A DNA stretch of 34,042 nt from NCBI GenBank assembly GCA_023151275.1, contig JAKLJI010000033.1, forward strand, positions 1 through 34,042, given 5' to 3'. Below, piece by piece: positions 16,288-25,001 of the stretch (its first letter is position 1; every line of letters begins with the position of its first letter). Source of the DNA: Bacteroidia bacterium (lineage in GTDB: Bacteria; Bacteroidota; Bacteroidia; UKL13-3). The position numbers and the translations under genes are program-made. The notes under the pieces were generated by a model, which ran no database searches, was not told where the DNA came from, and saw only the letters and a program-made list of their open reading frames with translations.

Positions 16288-16455
16288 TTCTGTTGACTTT
16301 AGTGCTGGCCTTCCAATCCTGCTGTAAAGGTGTAAAGGACAGGTGAGCGATTTCAGGATGCTCAAAATAACCGCCCATATCTGAATTAGTCGAGCCTCAA
16401 AAAGTCAATTCGCAAACATGAATAGATTATCAAAGAATAAGCTTCGCTATTCAAA

Positions 16456-16632
16456 TTACCGCGTAAACCAATAAACCTTCATAAACCAATAAAACCTTCA
16501 TCCTTTGGAAGACTGGTGTTTTCTTTTGTTTTGAGAACACTGGGCGTGTGAGGTGTTTAGGCTTCATGCGTAAATTTGGAGCTTAAATTTTCCAAAAGCC
16601 TTTCGCTGTCGAAGGCGCCGGGAGCAGCAAGA
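16456..16632. repeat. Repeat element E2
   Basis: The head is ttaccgcgtaaacc followed by two cttcataaaccaat-like units. The linker is cctttggaagactggtgttt, then gagaacact, gaggtgttta and ttcatgcgtaa. A small inverted repeat follows (aaattt at 16572-16577 with 16585-16590), then the 30-base block 16592-16621 shared exactly with E3 (begins ccaaaagcctttcgctgtcg, ends ggcgccgg). It then shares gggagcagcaag with E1. It is the shortest member and lacks a long GC-rich tail. The copy is at 33480-33656. Confidence 0.75.
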
Positions 16633-16894
16633 GTGTGAGGAATGAGTAAGGAGGGGAAGTATATTCGTGTTCATCTAGTTTCCCTGATTTACCGGTTAAA
16701 CCACTTAAACCTTCATAAACCAATTAAACTGTTATCCCTTGGAAGACTGGTGTTTTGTAGTTTTGTGAGAACACTAATCCATTGAGGTGTTTAAATTTCA
16801 TGCGTAACTTTTGGAGGCCAAAAGTCACCAAAAGCCTTTCGCTGTCGAAGGCGCCGGCTTGCGCTGCATGGCCAACACCCTACAAAATCCCTGC

Positions 16895-16962
16895 CTGCCT
16901 TTTCGCGCCTGCTTCGCTCTTGCCCTCAAGGCCTACCCGAAGCGAACCAGCCAATAAGGCAG
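16895..16962. repeat. Nested inverted repeats in the E3 tail
   Basis: The outer arms are ctgcctt (16895-16901) and aaggcag (16956-16962). Middle arms are gcttcg (16911-16916) and cgaagc (16938-16943). The inner arms are cttg (16919-16922) and caag (16927-16930). All are perfect. The layout mirrors the nested repeat in the E1 tail although the sequence is different. The copy is at 33919-33986. Confidence 0.55.
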
Positions 16963-16993
16963 ACCGCACTGCCCGTCCCGCGGATTTTGCAGT

Positions 16994-17011
16994 CCCGTAA
17001 CTGGTTACGGG
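16994..17011. repeat. Perfect inverted repeat present only at the copy junction
   Basis: cccgtaac (16994-17001), tg, gttacggg (17004-17011). The equivalent place at the end of copy 2 (34017-34026) has a different short sequence, gcacgcgcag. This hairpin therefore marks the junction as a distinct variant of the repeat. Confidence 0.7.
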
Positions 17012-17100
17012 ATGGCCGACATCGAGGAGGGCTGCTCCTGATTTTAGGGTTTCACCATGGTGAAACTCTACATTTCCTAGGAATCAAAATTCTCGATTAT

Positions 17101-17454
17101 TTACCGGTTAAACCAATTAAACCTTCATAAACCACATAAACCTTCATAAACCACATAAACCTTCATAAACCCTCATTCTTTGGGAGACGCGTATTTTGTT
17201 GTTTTTCTGTGAGCCAAGGGATAAAGTTTTAGCCAGCCGCGGATTTGGCTTAGGGGGAGCAGCAAGTACCCCGTGGTTTGCAAGCGGTTGCCTGTTGGGA
17301 ATTGCCGGCGACCGGCAGCGAGCCCGGCAAGGCCCTTACAGGCAAGCAGTCTTGCAAGCCGGGGAGTACTTGCGGATACCCCGGCGGCGGCGGGCGGAAC
17401 GGAATTTTGTTGAGGAACGGATTTTGCCGCGCCCGCCGCCGCAAGCCCCTTCAA
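17101..17454. repeat. Repeat element E1, copy 2
   Basis: This matches 77-430. The 19-base units start at 17122, 17141 and 17160, and the inverted repeats lie at 17262-17373 and 17384-17452. The 18-base palindrome sits just before it at 17049-17066. Together with E2 and E3 it fills the 1188 bases between the convergent ends of mtgA (copy 1) and the crp-family gene (copy 2). Confidence 0.75.
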
Positions 17455-17475
17455 AATGGTCTTGGATTTCCGGCT

Positions 17476-18084
17476 TTACCCGATTGAGGCCAATTCTATC
17501 CCCTCGCGGGTTTGTATTAACCGACCCTCTTTCTCGAGCTTTTTCAAAACACGGGTTACAACCTCACGCGCTGTTCCTATGTTCTGAGCAATTTCACGGT
17601 GAGAAATCTTTATTACTTTTTCGGGATGCAGTGCCGCGCGCTCTTTCAGGAAATCCAACATGCGGGAATCGATTTTATCAAACAGGAGATGCTGAATGGT
17701 TTCAACCAATCCATCATACCGCTGGTGGTAACTTTCTAAGAATGCTTCATTCAAGCGTGGATTTTCAATAAGAAGTTCCTTTAATTTTTCAACGGGAATG
17801 AGCAATAGCTCTGAGTCCGACTCGGTAAAAGCGCTAACTTTACTGGGAGAACCTGAAATCCCTGCTGTAAATGTCATTACACAACTTTCGCCGGGTTGAA
17901 CATAATACAAGAGCAGTTCGCGGCTTTCATTCCCTGTAATAACTTTGACCAATCCATTTAGCACAACAGGCACTACCCTTACCACCTGCTCCTCGGTAAG
18001 AATCCGGATACCGGCTTTAAGTTCAACACGACTTGAGCCCTCAGCCAAAAGCTGAATCAGGTGATTAGGGAGTGTACCTTTCAT
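17476..18084 (-). CDS. Crp/Fnr-family transcriptional regulator (copy 2)
   Basis: The 202-residue protein is identical to that of 452-1060. It is the last gene of the second efflux operon, 4 bases after the pump stop. This copy is the one whose downstream region demonstrably contains the full E3-E1 repeat array. In copy 1 the window starts before that array can be seen. Confidence 0.9.
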   Translation of the reverse strand: MKGTLPNHLIQLLAEGSSRVELKAGIRILTEEQVVRVVPVVLNGLVKVITGNESRELLLYYVQPGESCVMTFTAGISGSPSKVSAFTESDSELLLIPVEKLKELLIENPRLNEAFLESYHQRYDGLVETIQHLLFDKIDSRMLDFLKERAALHPEKVIKISHREIAQNIGTAREVVTRVLKKLEKEGRLIQTREGIELASIG

Positions 18085-18088
18085 TAGA

Positions 18089-21000
18089 TTATCTTGCGCT
18101 TAGGGAATGCTTAATTCTTTCTGCAAGATAGATGATGATGGGAAAAACCAATAGGGTTAAAATGGTGGCTGATATCAACCCACCTATTATCACAATAGCC
18201 AAAGGTTTTTGAGATTCCGAGCCAATTCCGGTTGAGATGGCGGCCGGCATTAACCCTATGGACGCCATTAAAGCTGTCATGATAATGGGTCGGGTACGAA
18301 CCTGAACTGCCTGAATTAAAGCCAGCGAAAGATCTCCAAGCTCTTTCATTCGCAGGTGGAACTCCGAAATCAATATCACCCCATTTTGGATACAAATGCC
18401 AAACAAAGCAATAAATCCAACACCGGCCGATATTCCAAAATTGATTCCGGTGATATGAAGAGCAAGTATTCCACCCATTACCGCAAAAGGCACATTTGCC
18501 AACACCAGCAGCGAGTCGCGGATATTTCCGAATAGAATAAATAGCAGAAAAAAGATACCAATCAGACTTAAGGGGACCACTTGAACCAGGCGATTTCCTG
18601 CCCGTACCTGATTTTCAAATTCCCCGGTCCAACCTATGGAATAACCGGTTGGCAGTTTGATTTGCTCGTTCACCTTTTTTTGAGCTTCTGCAATGGTACT
18701 GCCCAAGTCCCGCTCCCGAACAGAGAATTTCACCCCGATAAATCTTCGGGTATTGTCCCGATAAATGAATGCAGGACCGGTTTGTTTCCGAAGGGTTGAA
18801 ATTTCGCTTAAGGGTATTTTACCACCTGTCATGGTTGGCACCATCAGGCGAGAGATATCATCCTCTGTTTTTCGGTACTCGCTTGAATAGCGAATTCTAA
18901 CATCAAACTTTCTATCGTTTTCGTAGCGCTGGGTAGCTGTTTTACCACCAAATGCCATTTCCAAAACGGCTTGTGCATCTGATAGGGTTACGCCATAAGC
19001 GGCCATTTTCTCGCGATTTAACACTACACTTACTTCCGGTTGGCCCACGTTGCGCAAAATTCCCAAATCTTTTATCCCATCCACACCTTTGATAGAAGCA
19101 ATTACCTGGTTTGCCAATTCATCCAATTTATCCAAATCAGGGCCATAAATTTTAACTGCGTTTGAAGCATTGATACCCGCCACTGACTCTGCCACATTAT
19201 CAATAATGGGTTGACTGTAATTGTAGCCTATGCCTTGGTATCGGGTGAGTCTGGCATCCATTTGAGCAATCAATTCCTGAAGGGATATCTTTCTCTCCCA
19301 TTCCTCCTTGGGCTTCAGGTTCACCTGCATTTGCACGTAATAAAATCCACTTGGGTCAGTACCATCGTTGCTTCGGCCTGTTTGTGATAGTACACCATTT
19401 ACTTCCGGAAATGCTTGAAGTTCTTTGCGTAAAACTGCAACCATTTTAACCGTTTCATTCAAGCTAAAACTCATGGGCATTTTTGCCTCTACCCAAAGCG
19501 CTCCTTCGTTAAGTTCGGGTAAGAATTCGGTACCCAGGAATTTAGCAGAACCAAGCACGAGTAGCAGCAACAAGGCGCTAATCACAAGAGTTGTCTTTTT
19601 TGCAGCAAAACTTATACGGAAGAACTTCTCTGTTATCCGATTCCAAAAATTCACGAAGGGATTATTTTTTTCCCTCACATTTTTATTCAGTAGTAAATGG
19701 GCTAAAACCGGCACCAGGGTCAAGGTAAAAAGGAGTGCACCTAACAGCGCAAATCCAAGCGTATACGCCAAAGGGGAAAACATTTTTCCTTCCACTTTTT
19801 GAAAGGAGAAAATGGGCATGAGTGCTGTAATAATTATTAACTTGGAGAAGAAGATGGCTTTTCCCAACTGAATGCCCGACTTGCGTATAAAACCCGCTTT
19901 GGCCAATTTATTAAATCGGTCCATTCCTATTTTATGAGCCAGGTGATCGAGGGCCACATATACACCTTCAACCATAACCACTGCCCCATCTATGATAATT
20001 CCAAAATCCACGGCGCCTAAGGATAACAGGTTTGCACTCATACCCATAAGGTTGAGGCAAAGAAAGGCGAATAGCAAGGAAAGAGGGATGATAATAGCCA
20101 CTGTAATTGTAGTTCGCCAATCGGCCATGAATAGCAAGACAATCAAGGTAACAAAAATGATTCCTTCAACCAGGTTATGCATTACTGTTCCCGTGGTATA
20201 ATTCATGAGGTTATCGCGGTCGTAGAACGTTTCGAGCCTTACATCAGCGGGAAGAATAGTGGCATGCAACTCCTCAATTTTAGCTTTCACCCGTTGCAGT
20301 ACTTCGCGTGGATTTTCTCCTTTGCGCATCACCACAATACCTTCCACCACATCGTCGGCAGAATCAAGTCCAACCTGCCCAACCCGAGGTAATGATGACT
20401 CAATTACCTGCGCCAGGTTTTTCACTAAAACCGGATTTCCTGCGGCGTCATCTACAATGATGTTTTCGATATCTGCAATGGAATTCAGCAATCCCACTCC
20501 ACGCACCACATAAGCCTGTCCGTTTTTCTCGATGATATCTCCACCCACATTCAGGTTGCTCCGATTTACAGCTTCATACACCTCAAGTGGAGTAATGCCG
20601 TATTTGAATAATTTATTGGGATCAACACTAATTTCATACACCTTTTCCTGACCACCAAAAGCCACCAAATCTGCCACTCCGGGAACAGCTCTCAGGTTGC
20701 GGTCGATTACCCAATTTTGAAGGGTAAGCAATTCGCGGGTATCACGCGATGGACTTTTAAGCACATACCTGAAAACCTCTCCGGTAGGACCATAAGGGGG
20801 CTGCACTTCGGGTTCAATTCCTTCGGGAAGATTGACATTGCGTAGCTGATTATTTACTTGTTGTCTGGCAAAGAAATCATCTACATTGTCTTCAAAAATG
20901 ATTTTGATAACAGATAGGCCAAACATGGTAATGCTGCGCACGCTGGTCTTCTTTTGAACCGGGTTCATGGCAATTTCAATGGGTGCAGTTACGAACCGTT

Positions 21001-21193
21001 CAATTTCTTCCGCACTTTTCCCATTCCACTCGGTAACAATAATGATTTGCGTATTGGTAACATCAGGGAATGCCTCCACAGGCATATTCCTGAAGGCAAT
21101 TATTCCGCCAATGGCCAGTAATCCCACCCAAAAAAAGGTAAAGGCTTTGTTTTGAATGGAAAAGCCAATTATTGATTTAATAAACTTATTCAT
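18089..21193 (-). CDS. czcA: CzcA/CusA-family heavy-metal efflux RND pump (copy 2)
   Basis: The 1034 residues are identical to the product of 1065-4169, including the D396/D402/E409 proton-relay motif. Two intact copies would raise pump dosage if the duplication is real. No substitution distinguishes them, so there is no sign of functional divergence. Confidence 0.95.
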   Translation of the reverse strand: MNKFIKSIIGFSIQNKAFTFFWVGLLAIGGIIAFRNMPVEAFPDVTNTQIIIVTEWNGKSAEEIERFVTAPIEIAMNPVQKKTSVRSITMFGLSVIKIIFEDNVDDFFARQQVNNQLRNVNLPEGIEPEVQPPYGPTGEVFRYVLKSPSRDTRELLTLQNWVIDRNLRAVPGVADLVAFGGQEKVYEISVDPNKLFKYGITPLEVYEAVNRSNLNVGGDIIEKNGQAYVVRGVGLLNSIADIENIIVDDAAGNPVLVKNLAQVIESSLPRVGQVGLDSADDVVEGIVVMRKGENPREVLQRVKAKIEELHATILPADVRLETFYDRDNLMNYTTGTVMHNLVEGIIFVTLIVLLFMADWRTTITVAIIIPLSLLFAFLCLNLMGMSANLLSLGAVDFGIIIDGAVVMVEGVYVALDHLAHKIGMDRFNKLAKAGFIRKSGIQLGKAIFFSKLIIITALMPIFSFQKVEGKMFSPLAYTLGFALLGALLFTLTLVPVLAHLLLNKNVREKNNPFVNFWNRITEKFFRISFAAKKTTLVISALLLLLVLGSAKFLGTEFLPELNEGALWVEAKMPMSFSLNETVKMVAVLRKELQAFPEVNGVLSQTGRSNDGTDPSGFYYVQMQVNLKPKEEWERKISLQELIAQMDARLTRYQGIGYNYSQPIIDNVAESVAGINASNAVKIYGPDLDKLDELANQVIASIKGVDGIKDLGILRNVGQPEVSVVLNREKMAAYGVTLSDAQAVLEMAFGGKTATQRYENDRKFDVRIRYSSEYRKTEDDISRLMVPTMTGGKIPLSEISTLRKQTGPAFIYRDNTRRFIGVKFSVRERDLGSTIAEAQKKVNEQIKLPTGYSIGWTGEFENQVRAGNRLVQVVPLSLIGIFFLLFILFGNIRDSLLVLANVPFAVMGGILALHITGINFGISAGVGFIALFGICIQNGVILISEFHLRMKELGDLSLALIQAVQVRTRPIIMTALMASIGLMPAAISTGIGSESQKPLAIVIIGGLISATILTLLVFPIIIYLAERIKHSLSAR

Positions 21194-21196
21194 GGC

Positions 21197-22297
21197 TTAA
21201 TCATTCAAAGCATCGTAAATCAACAACTGATTGGCGGTAATTACTTTCTCGCCGGATTTCAAACCCGATTTTACATAGGTGATATCTTCAAACTGGCTAA
21301 AGGGTTCAATCTGCCGGGTTTCAATCTCGTTTCGGCTATGGTAAACCATAACGAAATACCTGCTTTTATCAAAAATAACAGCCGATGATGGAATGGCAGG
21401 TAACTGCTGTTGATCTTTGTACCGTACACGAATATTTGCGCGCATTTCGGGCTTCAGCAGGTAGTTTGAATTGGCAAGTTTAACCCGAATTTTCATGGCC
21501 TTGGTTTCAGGGTCGATGATGTTAAAAATCTTATCAACCGTACCCTGAAAAACAGTATCGGGATAACTGAAGGTGCTAACCAAGGCTTCTCCTCCGAGTT
21601 TAACCTGGTTAATTTCACTTTCGTTTACATTGGCCAGCGCCCATACTTCATCTATCTGCGCAATGTCGAAAATGTTGTTGCTTCGGTCATTGCGAAGCAG
21701 CATATCTTGATTGATATTTTTTTGGATGATAAACCCGGAAATGGGAGAGCGAACTTCAAAAATGGCGCCTGAGCGCATGTTGTAAATGCGGTAGGTTTCT
21801 TCAATTCGACTCAATTGGGCCATGGCCTTTTCGAGTTGACTTTTAGCTTCAATAACTTCACGCTCCGAAACCAATTTCCCTTCAAACATTTCAGTGGCTA
21901 CCTTCAGGTTATTCTTGGCTACAATTTTATCGGTTTTGGCATTTTCCAATTCCTGTTCAAAGCTTGCTACTTCTGTGCTTCGGATGGTGGCCAGAAGCTG
22001 TCCTTTTTGAACAAAATCGCCCAACTCTACATAAACCCGGTTTACACTTCCACCCACAACCGGAAATACATCAATGGATTTGTTGAAATCGGCTACAATT
22101 TTGCCAAAGAATTTGTATTCCCTGCGTAAGGGAATTTCTACCACATCTTTCCATTGTGTGGTTTCTAGCATTTTATCGCTCAAAACAAAGCTTTTCATGG
22201 GCACCTTTTCACTTGAGTTCCTGTTGCAGGAAATCAATAAAAAGGCCACCAAAAAGAGGGTTAGCGAAAACTTTAGCGGATTATTTGAATACATCAT
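21197..22297 (-). CDS. RND efflux periplasmic adaptor (copy 2)
   Basis: The 366-residue lipoprotein adaptor is identical to 4173-5273, with the same 17-base overlap with the outer-membrane factor gene and the same 3-base gap before the pump gene. Confidence 0.92.
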   Translation of the reverse strand: MMYSNNPLKFSLTLFLVAFLLISCNRNSSEKVPMKSFVLSDKMLETTQWKDVVEIPLRREYKFFGKIVADFNKSIDVFPVVGGSVNRVYVELGDFVQKGQLLATIRSTEVASFEQELENAKTDKIVAKNNLKVATEMFEGKLVSEREVIEAKSQLEKAMAQLSRIEETYRIYNMRSGAIFEVRSPISGFIIQKNINQDMLLRNDRSNNIFDIAQIDEVWALANVNESEINQVKLGGEALVSTFSYPDTVFQGTVDKIFNIIDPETKAMKIRVKLANSNYLLKPEMRANIRVRYKDQQQLPAIPSSAVIFDKSRYFVMVYHSRNEIETRQIEPFSQFEDITYVKSGLKSGEKVITANQLLIYDALND

Positions 22298-23537
22298 ATG
22301 CAGTTAATTCTTGAAGGTAAAAGCCCGAAACCAATAGGGAATGCTCGAGTTCCTGACGGCGAATAAGGGTTTGATTGTAGCTCTCGATAAAATCGGTGAA
22401 CTCGAGCAATGAAATATTGCGTTTGTGGAAATTGAGCATTACGCCCTCGTAAACCTGTTGCAATTGAGAGGAGCTTACCAAACGAATACGTCGCAATTCA
22501 TCCTGGTTTAATTTCAATTTGGAGAGTGCATTCTTAATGGAAAGTGAAAGCTCTCGTTTGGCTTGAATCTGTTGAATTCGTGCTTTTTCCAGTTCAACTT
22601 TAGCGGCCCCAATGGCACCTTTGTTTGGATTGTAAAGTCGCAAAGGCATGCCTAAAGTTAAATTCAATTGGTTATTGAACGCACCTCCACGTTGGTCATA
22701 TCCGGCACCCAAAGTAATATCTGTGATTCCCATGGCCTTTTGCCAGGCCAGGTAACGCTCTGCATTCAGGCTTGACTCCTGTGCAAGCCGTAATTCCGGA
22801 TTTCCAGCCATTGCAATCTGAATGAGCTCATCAACCCTTAATACCGGCTCCCGCCACAAAACCGTATCCAATTGGCTTTTGTTCACTTGTGGAATGGGAA
22901 TGGTATCAAGGCCGGTAAGCAAAGCAAGTTGTTTGCCGCTTTCTTCAAGCAACAAACGAGCACTTGAATATTCGCTGCGTACCTGACTTAACAAGGCTTG
23001 CAATCGAATCAATTCCTTGAGTGCAATATTTCCTTTTTGAGCCTGGATTTGATAATTGAGAAGTAAGGTATCAAGCACAAAGGCCTGCTTTTCCAACATT
23101 TCAAGCTTTCGAATTTGGTACCAGTTATCGTAAAAAGCTTCGGCCAAACTGGTTCTCATTTTCCGAAACAGCGATTCCAGTTCCAGTTCTGCGAGTTTGG
23201 TATTTGATTTTGCCCAATCTATTTCAGCTTTTCGTTTTCCACCTAACTGCATTAGCTTTTGAATGGAGGCCTGTTTTTGTCCGGATTGACCCATATCAAA
23301 CCATTGAGGCCTATTGGGATTGTAGGCATTTACTTCCAGGTACAATTCAGGCAATGGCCGAATAGCTGCCTGAATTTCCATTGCCCTGGATGCAGAAACA
23401 TTTAACTCGGCAGCAATCAAAGCCGTATTGTTTTGAACCATCAGGCTTTCAGACTGCTGGAATGTTAGTTTTTGCTGGGCTTCCAGAGGAAGCAGGAAAC
23501 AAAGTCCGAATAAACTTGCAAAAACAATTCGTAGCAT
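22281..23537 (-). CDS. TolC-family outer-membrane efflux channel (copy 2)
   Basis: The 418 residues from the ATG at 23537 are identical to 5257-6513. The start was chosen so that the signal peptide is N-terminal; the longer frame begins at 23573. Confidence 0.9.
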   Translation of the reverse strand: MLRIVFASLFGLCFLLPLEAQQKLTFQQSESLMVQNNTALIAAELNVSASRAMEIQAAIRPLPELYLEVNAYNPNRPQWFDMGQSGQKQASIQKLMQLGGKRKAEIDWAKSNTKLAELELESLFRKMRTSLAEAFYDNWYQIRKLEMLEKQAFVLDTLLLNYQIQAQKGNIALKELIRLQALLSQVRSEYSSARLLLEESGKQLALLTGLDTIPIPQVNKSQLDTVLWREPVLRVDELIQIAMAGNPELRLAQESSLNAERYLAWQKAMGITDITLGAGYDQRGGAFNNQLNLTLGMPLRLYNPNKGAIGAAKVELEKARIQQIQAKRELSLSIKNALSKLKLNQDELRRIRLVSSSQLQQVYEGVMLNFHKRNISLLEFTDFIESYNQTLIRRQELEHSLLVSGFYLQELTAYDVFK

Positions 23538-23618
23538 GGTTTTTATTTTGAGGCAAAACAAAAACCCGTGCATTAAAAGCGTGTTTACACCTCACTTAAA
23601 AAGGCATTAAAGTCAAAG

Positions 23619-25001
23619 TTAGTTGATTGAATATAAGTTAAATATACACGAAAACTCGTGCATTTTTTTCTCGGCATTGTAGCTGTAAACCAATTCTGCC
23701 TGATGGTATTCCAAAATGCGTTTAACGATACTAAGGCCAAGTCCTGAGCCTGAAATAGTTTGAGAATTGATTCCTCGACGAAAGGGTTGATAAATTTCAG
23801 ATTCAGCCATCAAACCTGAATCTTCCCCTTGGTTAAGAATTTTCAATTCAATTTTATGCTCTCCAGTTTCTGAAAGAACCACCTTTACCACCTTATCGGA
23901 AGAGTAAAGGCATGCATTTCTCAGCAAATTGGCGAAGGCAATTTGCAATACCTGCGCTTGAGCCGGAATCAATAAATCCGATGATTCGGAAGTTGTTTCA
24001 TCAATCTCAAACTGAAAACTAATATCCTTGAATTGAGGTTTGATATCGTCGATAACACGGAACAACAATTCATCCAATCGCTCGGGGAATAAGTCGATGG
24101 TATTGGGTTCATCTTTGATGCGAGACAGGATTAACAAGGAATGAATAAGTTCCTTCATCTGTTCAACCACCTTTTCCATTTCGGCCAGGTAGCTTTTTAC
24201 CGCAGGCGAAACGCCATCCATTTTTTTGAGATTGTCTAACTGAAAAGTAAGGCGCGATATGGGAGTTCGTAATTCGTGGGATGCCAAAGAAGTAAATGCT
24301 TTTTGAGTATTCACTACTTTATTCACCCGCTCAAGCAATTGGTTGAAAGAGGTTGTGAGGGATTGAATTTCATCGTGGCGACTTGGATTAACGAGAGGTT
24401 GATTTAGGTTATGCCCGGAAATCGATTGAAAACCTGTCTTCAACCTATCAAGTGGAATAAGTAAGCGATTGGTCATGCTATACGTGATAAACCAAACCAG
24501 AAAAACACCGAGGCAATAAATCAATATAAGCGAATAAAGCAGAAACTCTTGCTTGCGTATGCCGTAGTGATCTTCGGCAGAAATAATCACGTAGTAGTCG
24601 CGCGGTTCAAGGTCGTAATAAACCCCATAAATTTCCTGGTCATCTTCTTGAAAGAAGAATTCTTTCTCGGATTTCAAACGTTTCAAATCTCCAAAATTCC
24701 AATCTACCCGCTGGTCATCAATGCTGGAATAAATAAGCTTAAAATTCTCATCAAAAATAAGTGTCTTTTCATTGTACAGTTTATTGATTGAATTTTGGTC
24801 AATTACTTTCAGCAAATAGGAATCAATTTCTTTTACTTTAAACATGTAATTGGCCGTAGTCAATGCCTTTTCGGCCAATCTATCCTTAAACTCCTCCATC
24901 CGGAAATTGTAAAACAAAGCATAAAGAACTACCGAACAAATTCCGAAAATTACGGTAAAGGCAATGCTCAGGTTAAAGGATATACTTTGTTTGAGATTCA
25001 T
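23619..25001 (-). CDS. Two-component sensor histidine kinase (copy 2)
   Basis: The 460 residues are identical to 6595-7977, including phosphoacceptor His242 and the GSGLGLS box. It overlaps the response regulator stop by 4 bases. Confidence 0.93.
   Translation of the reverse strand: MNLKQSISFNLSIAFTVIFGICSVVLYALFYNFRMEEFKDRLAEKALTTANYMFKVKEIDSYLLKVIDQNSINKLYNEKTLIFDENFKLIYSSIDDQRVDWNFGDLKRLKSEKEFFFQEDDQEIYGVYYDLEPRDYYVIISAEDHYGIRKQEFLLYSLILIYCLGVFLVWFITYSMTNRLLIPLDRLKTGFQSISGHNLNQPLVNPSRHDEIQSLTTSFNQLLERVNKVVNTQKAFTSLASHELRTPISRLTFQLDNLKKMDGVSPAVKSYLAEMEKVVEQMKELIHSLLILSRIKDEPNTIDLFPERLDELLFRVIDDIKPQFKDISFQFEIDETTSESSDLLIPAQAQVLQIAFANLLRNACLYSSDKVVKVVLSETGEHKIELKILNQGEDSGLMAESEIYQPFRRGINSQTISGSGLGLSIVKRILEYHQAELVYSYNAEKKMHEFSCIFNLYSIN

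Larger units (their letters stand above)
1..17024. repeat. Tandem duplication, copy 1 (17,024-base unit)
   Basis: First of two head-to-tail copies. All gene coordinates and translations recur at a constant offset of +17024. Bases 1-16974 match 17025-33998 wherever I compared them, with no length difference. The unit carries twelve intact chromosomal-type genes and three members of a dispersed-looking repeat family. No replication, transposase or integrase gene is present. The junction to copy 2 falls inside a repeat element (about 16689-17048). It may be a genuine recent duplication or an assembly duplication. Confidence 0.95.
16288..17024. other. Non-coding convergent intergenic block with repeat elements E2 and E3
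   Basis: This stretch lies between the mtgA stop and the tandem junction. With the start of copy 2 it continues to the crp-family stop at 17476. The first ~170 bases (16288-16455) show no firm feature, only two short weak frames. The rest is E2, E3 and the GC-rich tail of E3. The plus-strand frame at 16782-17000 runs through repeat DNA and is not called. Confidence 0.7.
16689..17048. repeat. Repeat element E3, spanning the tandem junction
   Basis: The order of modules is the same as in E2: ttaccggttaaacc with cttcataaaccaatt; the ccttggaagactggtgtttt linker; gagaacact; gaggtgttta; ttcatgcgtaa. A perfect 8-base stem follows (acttttgg 16807-16814, ccaaaagt 16818-16825), then the exact 30-base block at 16828-16857. 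The GC-rich tail extends to about 17048 and contains nested inverted repeats and the copy1/copy2 junction at 17024/17025. The counterpart in copy 2 starts at 33713 and changes sequence after 33998. The 3' limit is approximate. Confidence 0.7.

Noticed and set aside
16782-17000. 72-residue plus-strand frame in E3
   Set aside because: It crosses the E3 stem, the 30-base block and nested inverted repeats, and in copy 2 it is not preserved past the sequence change at 33998.
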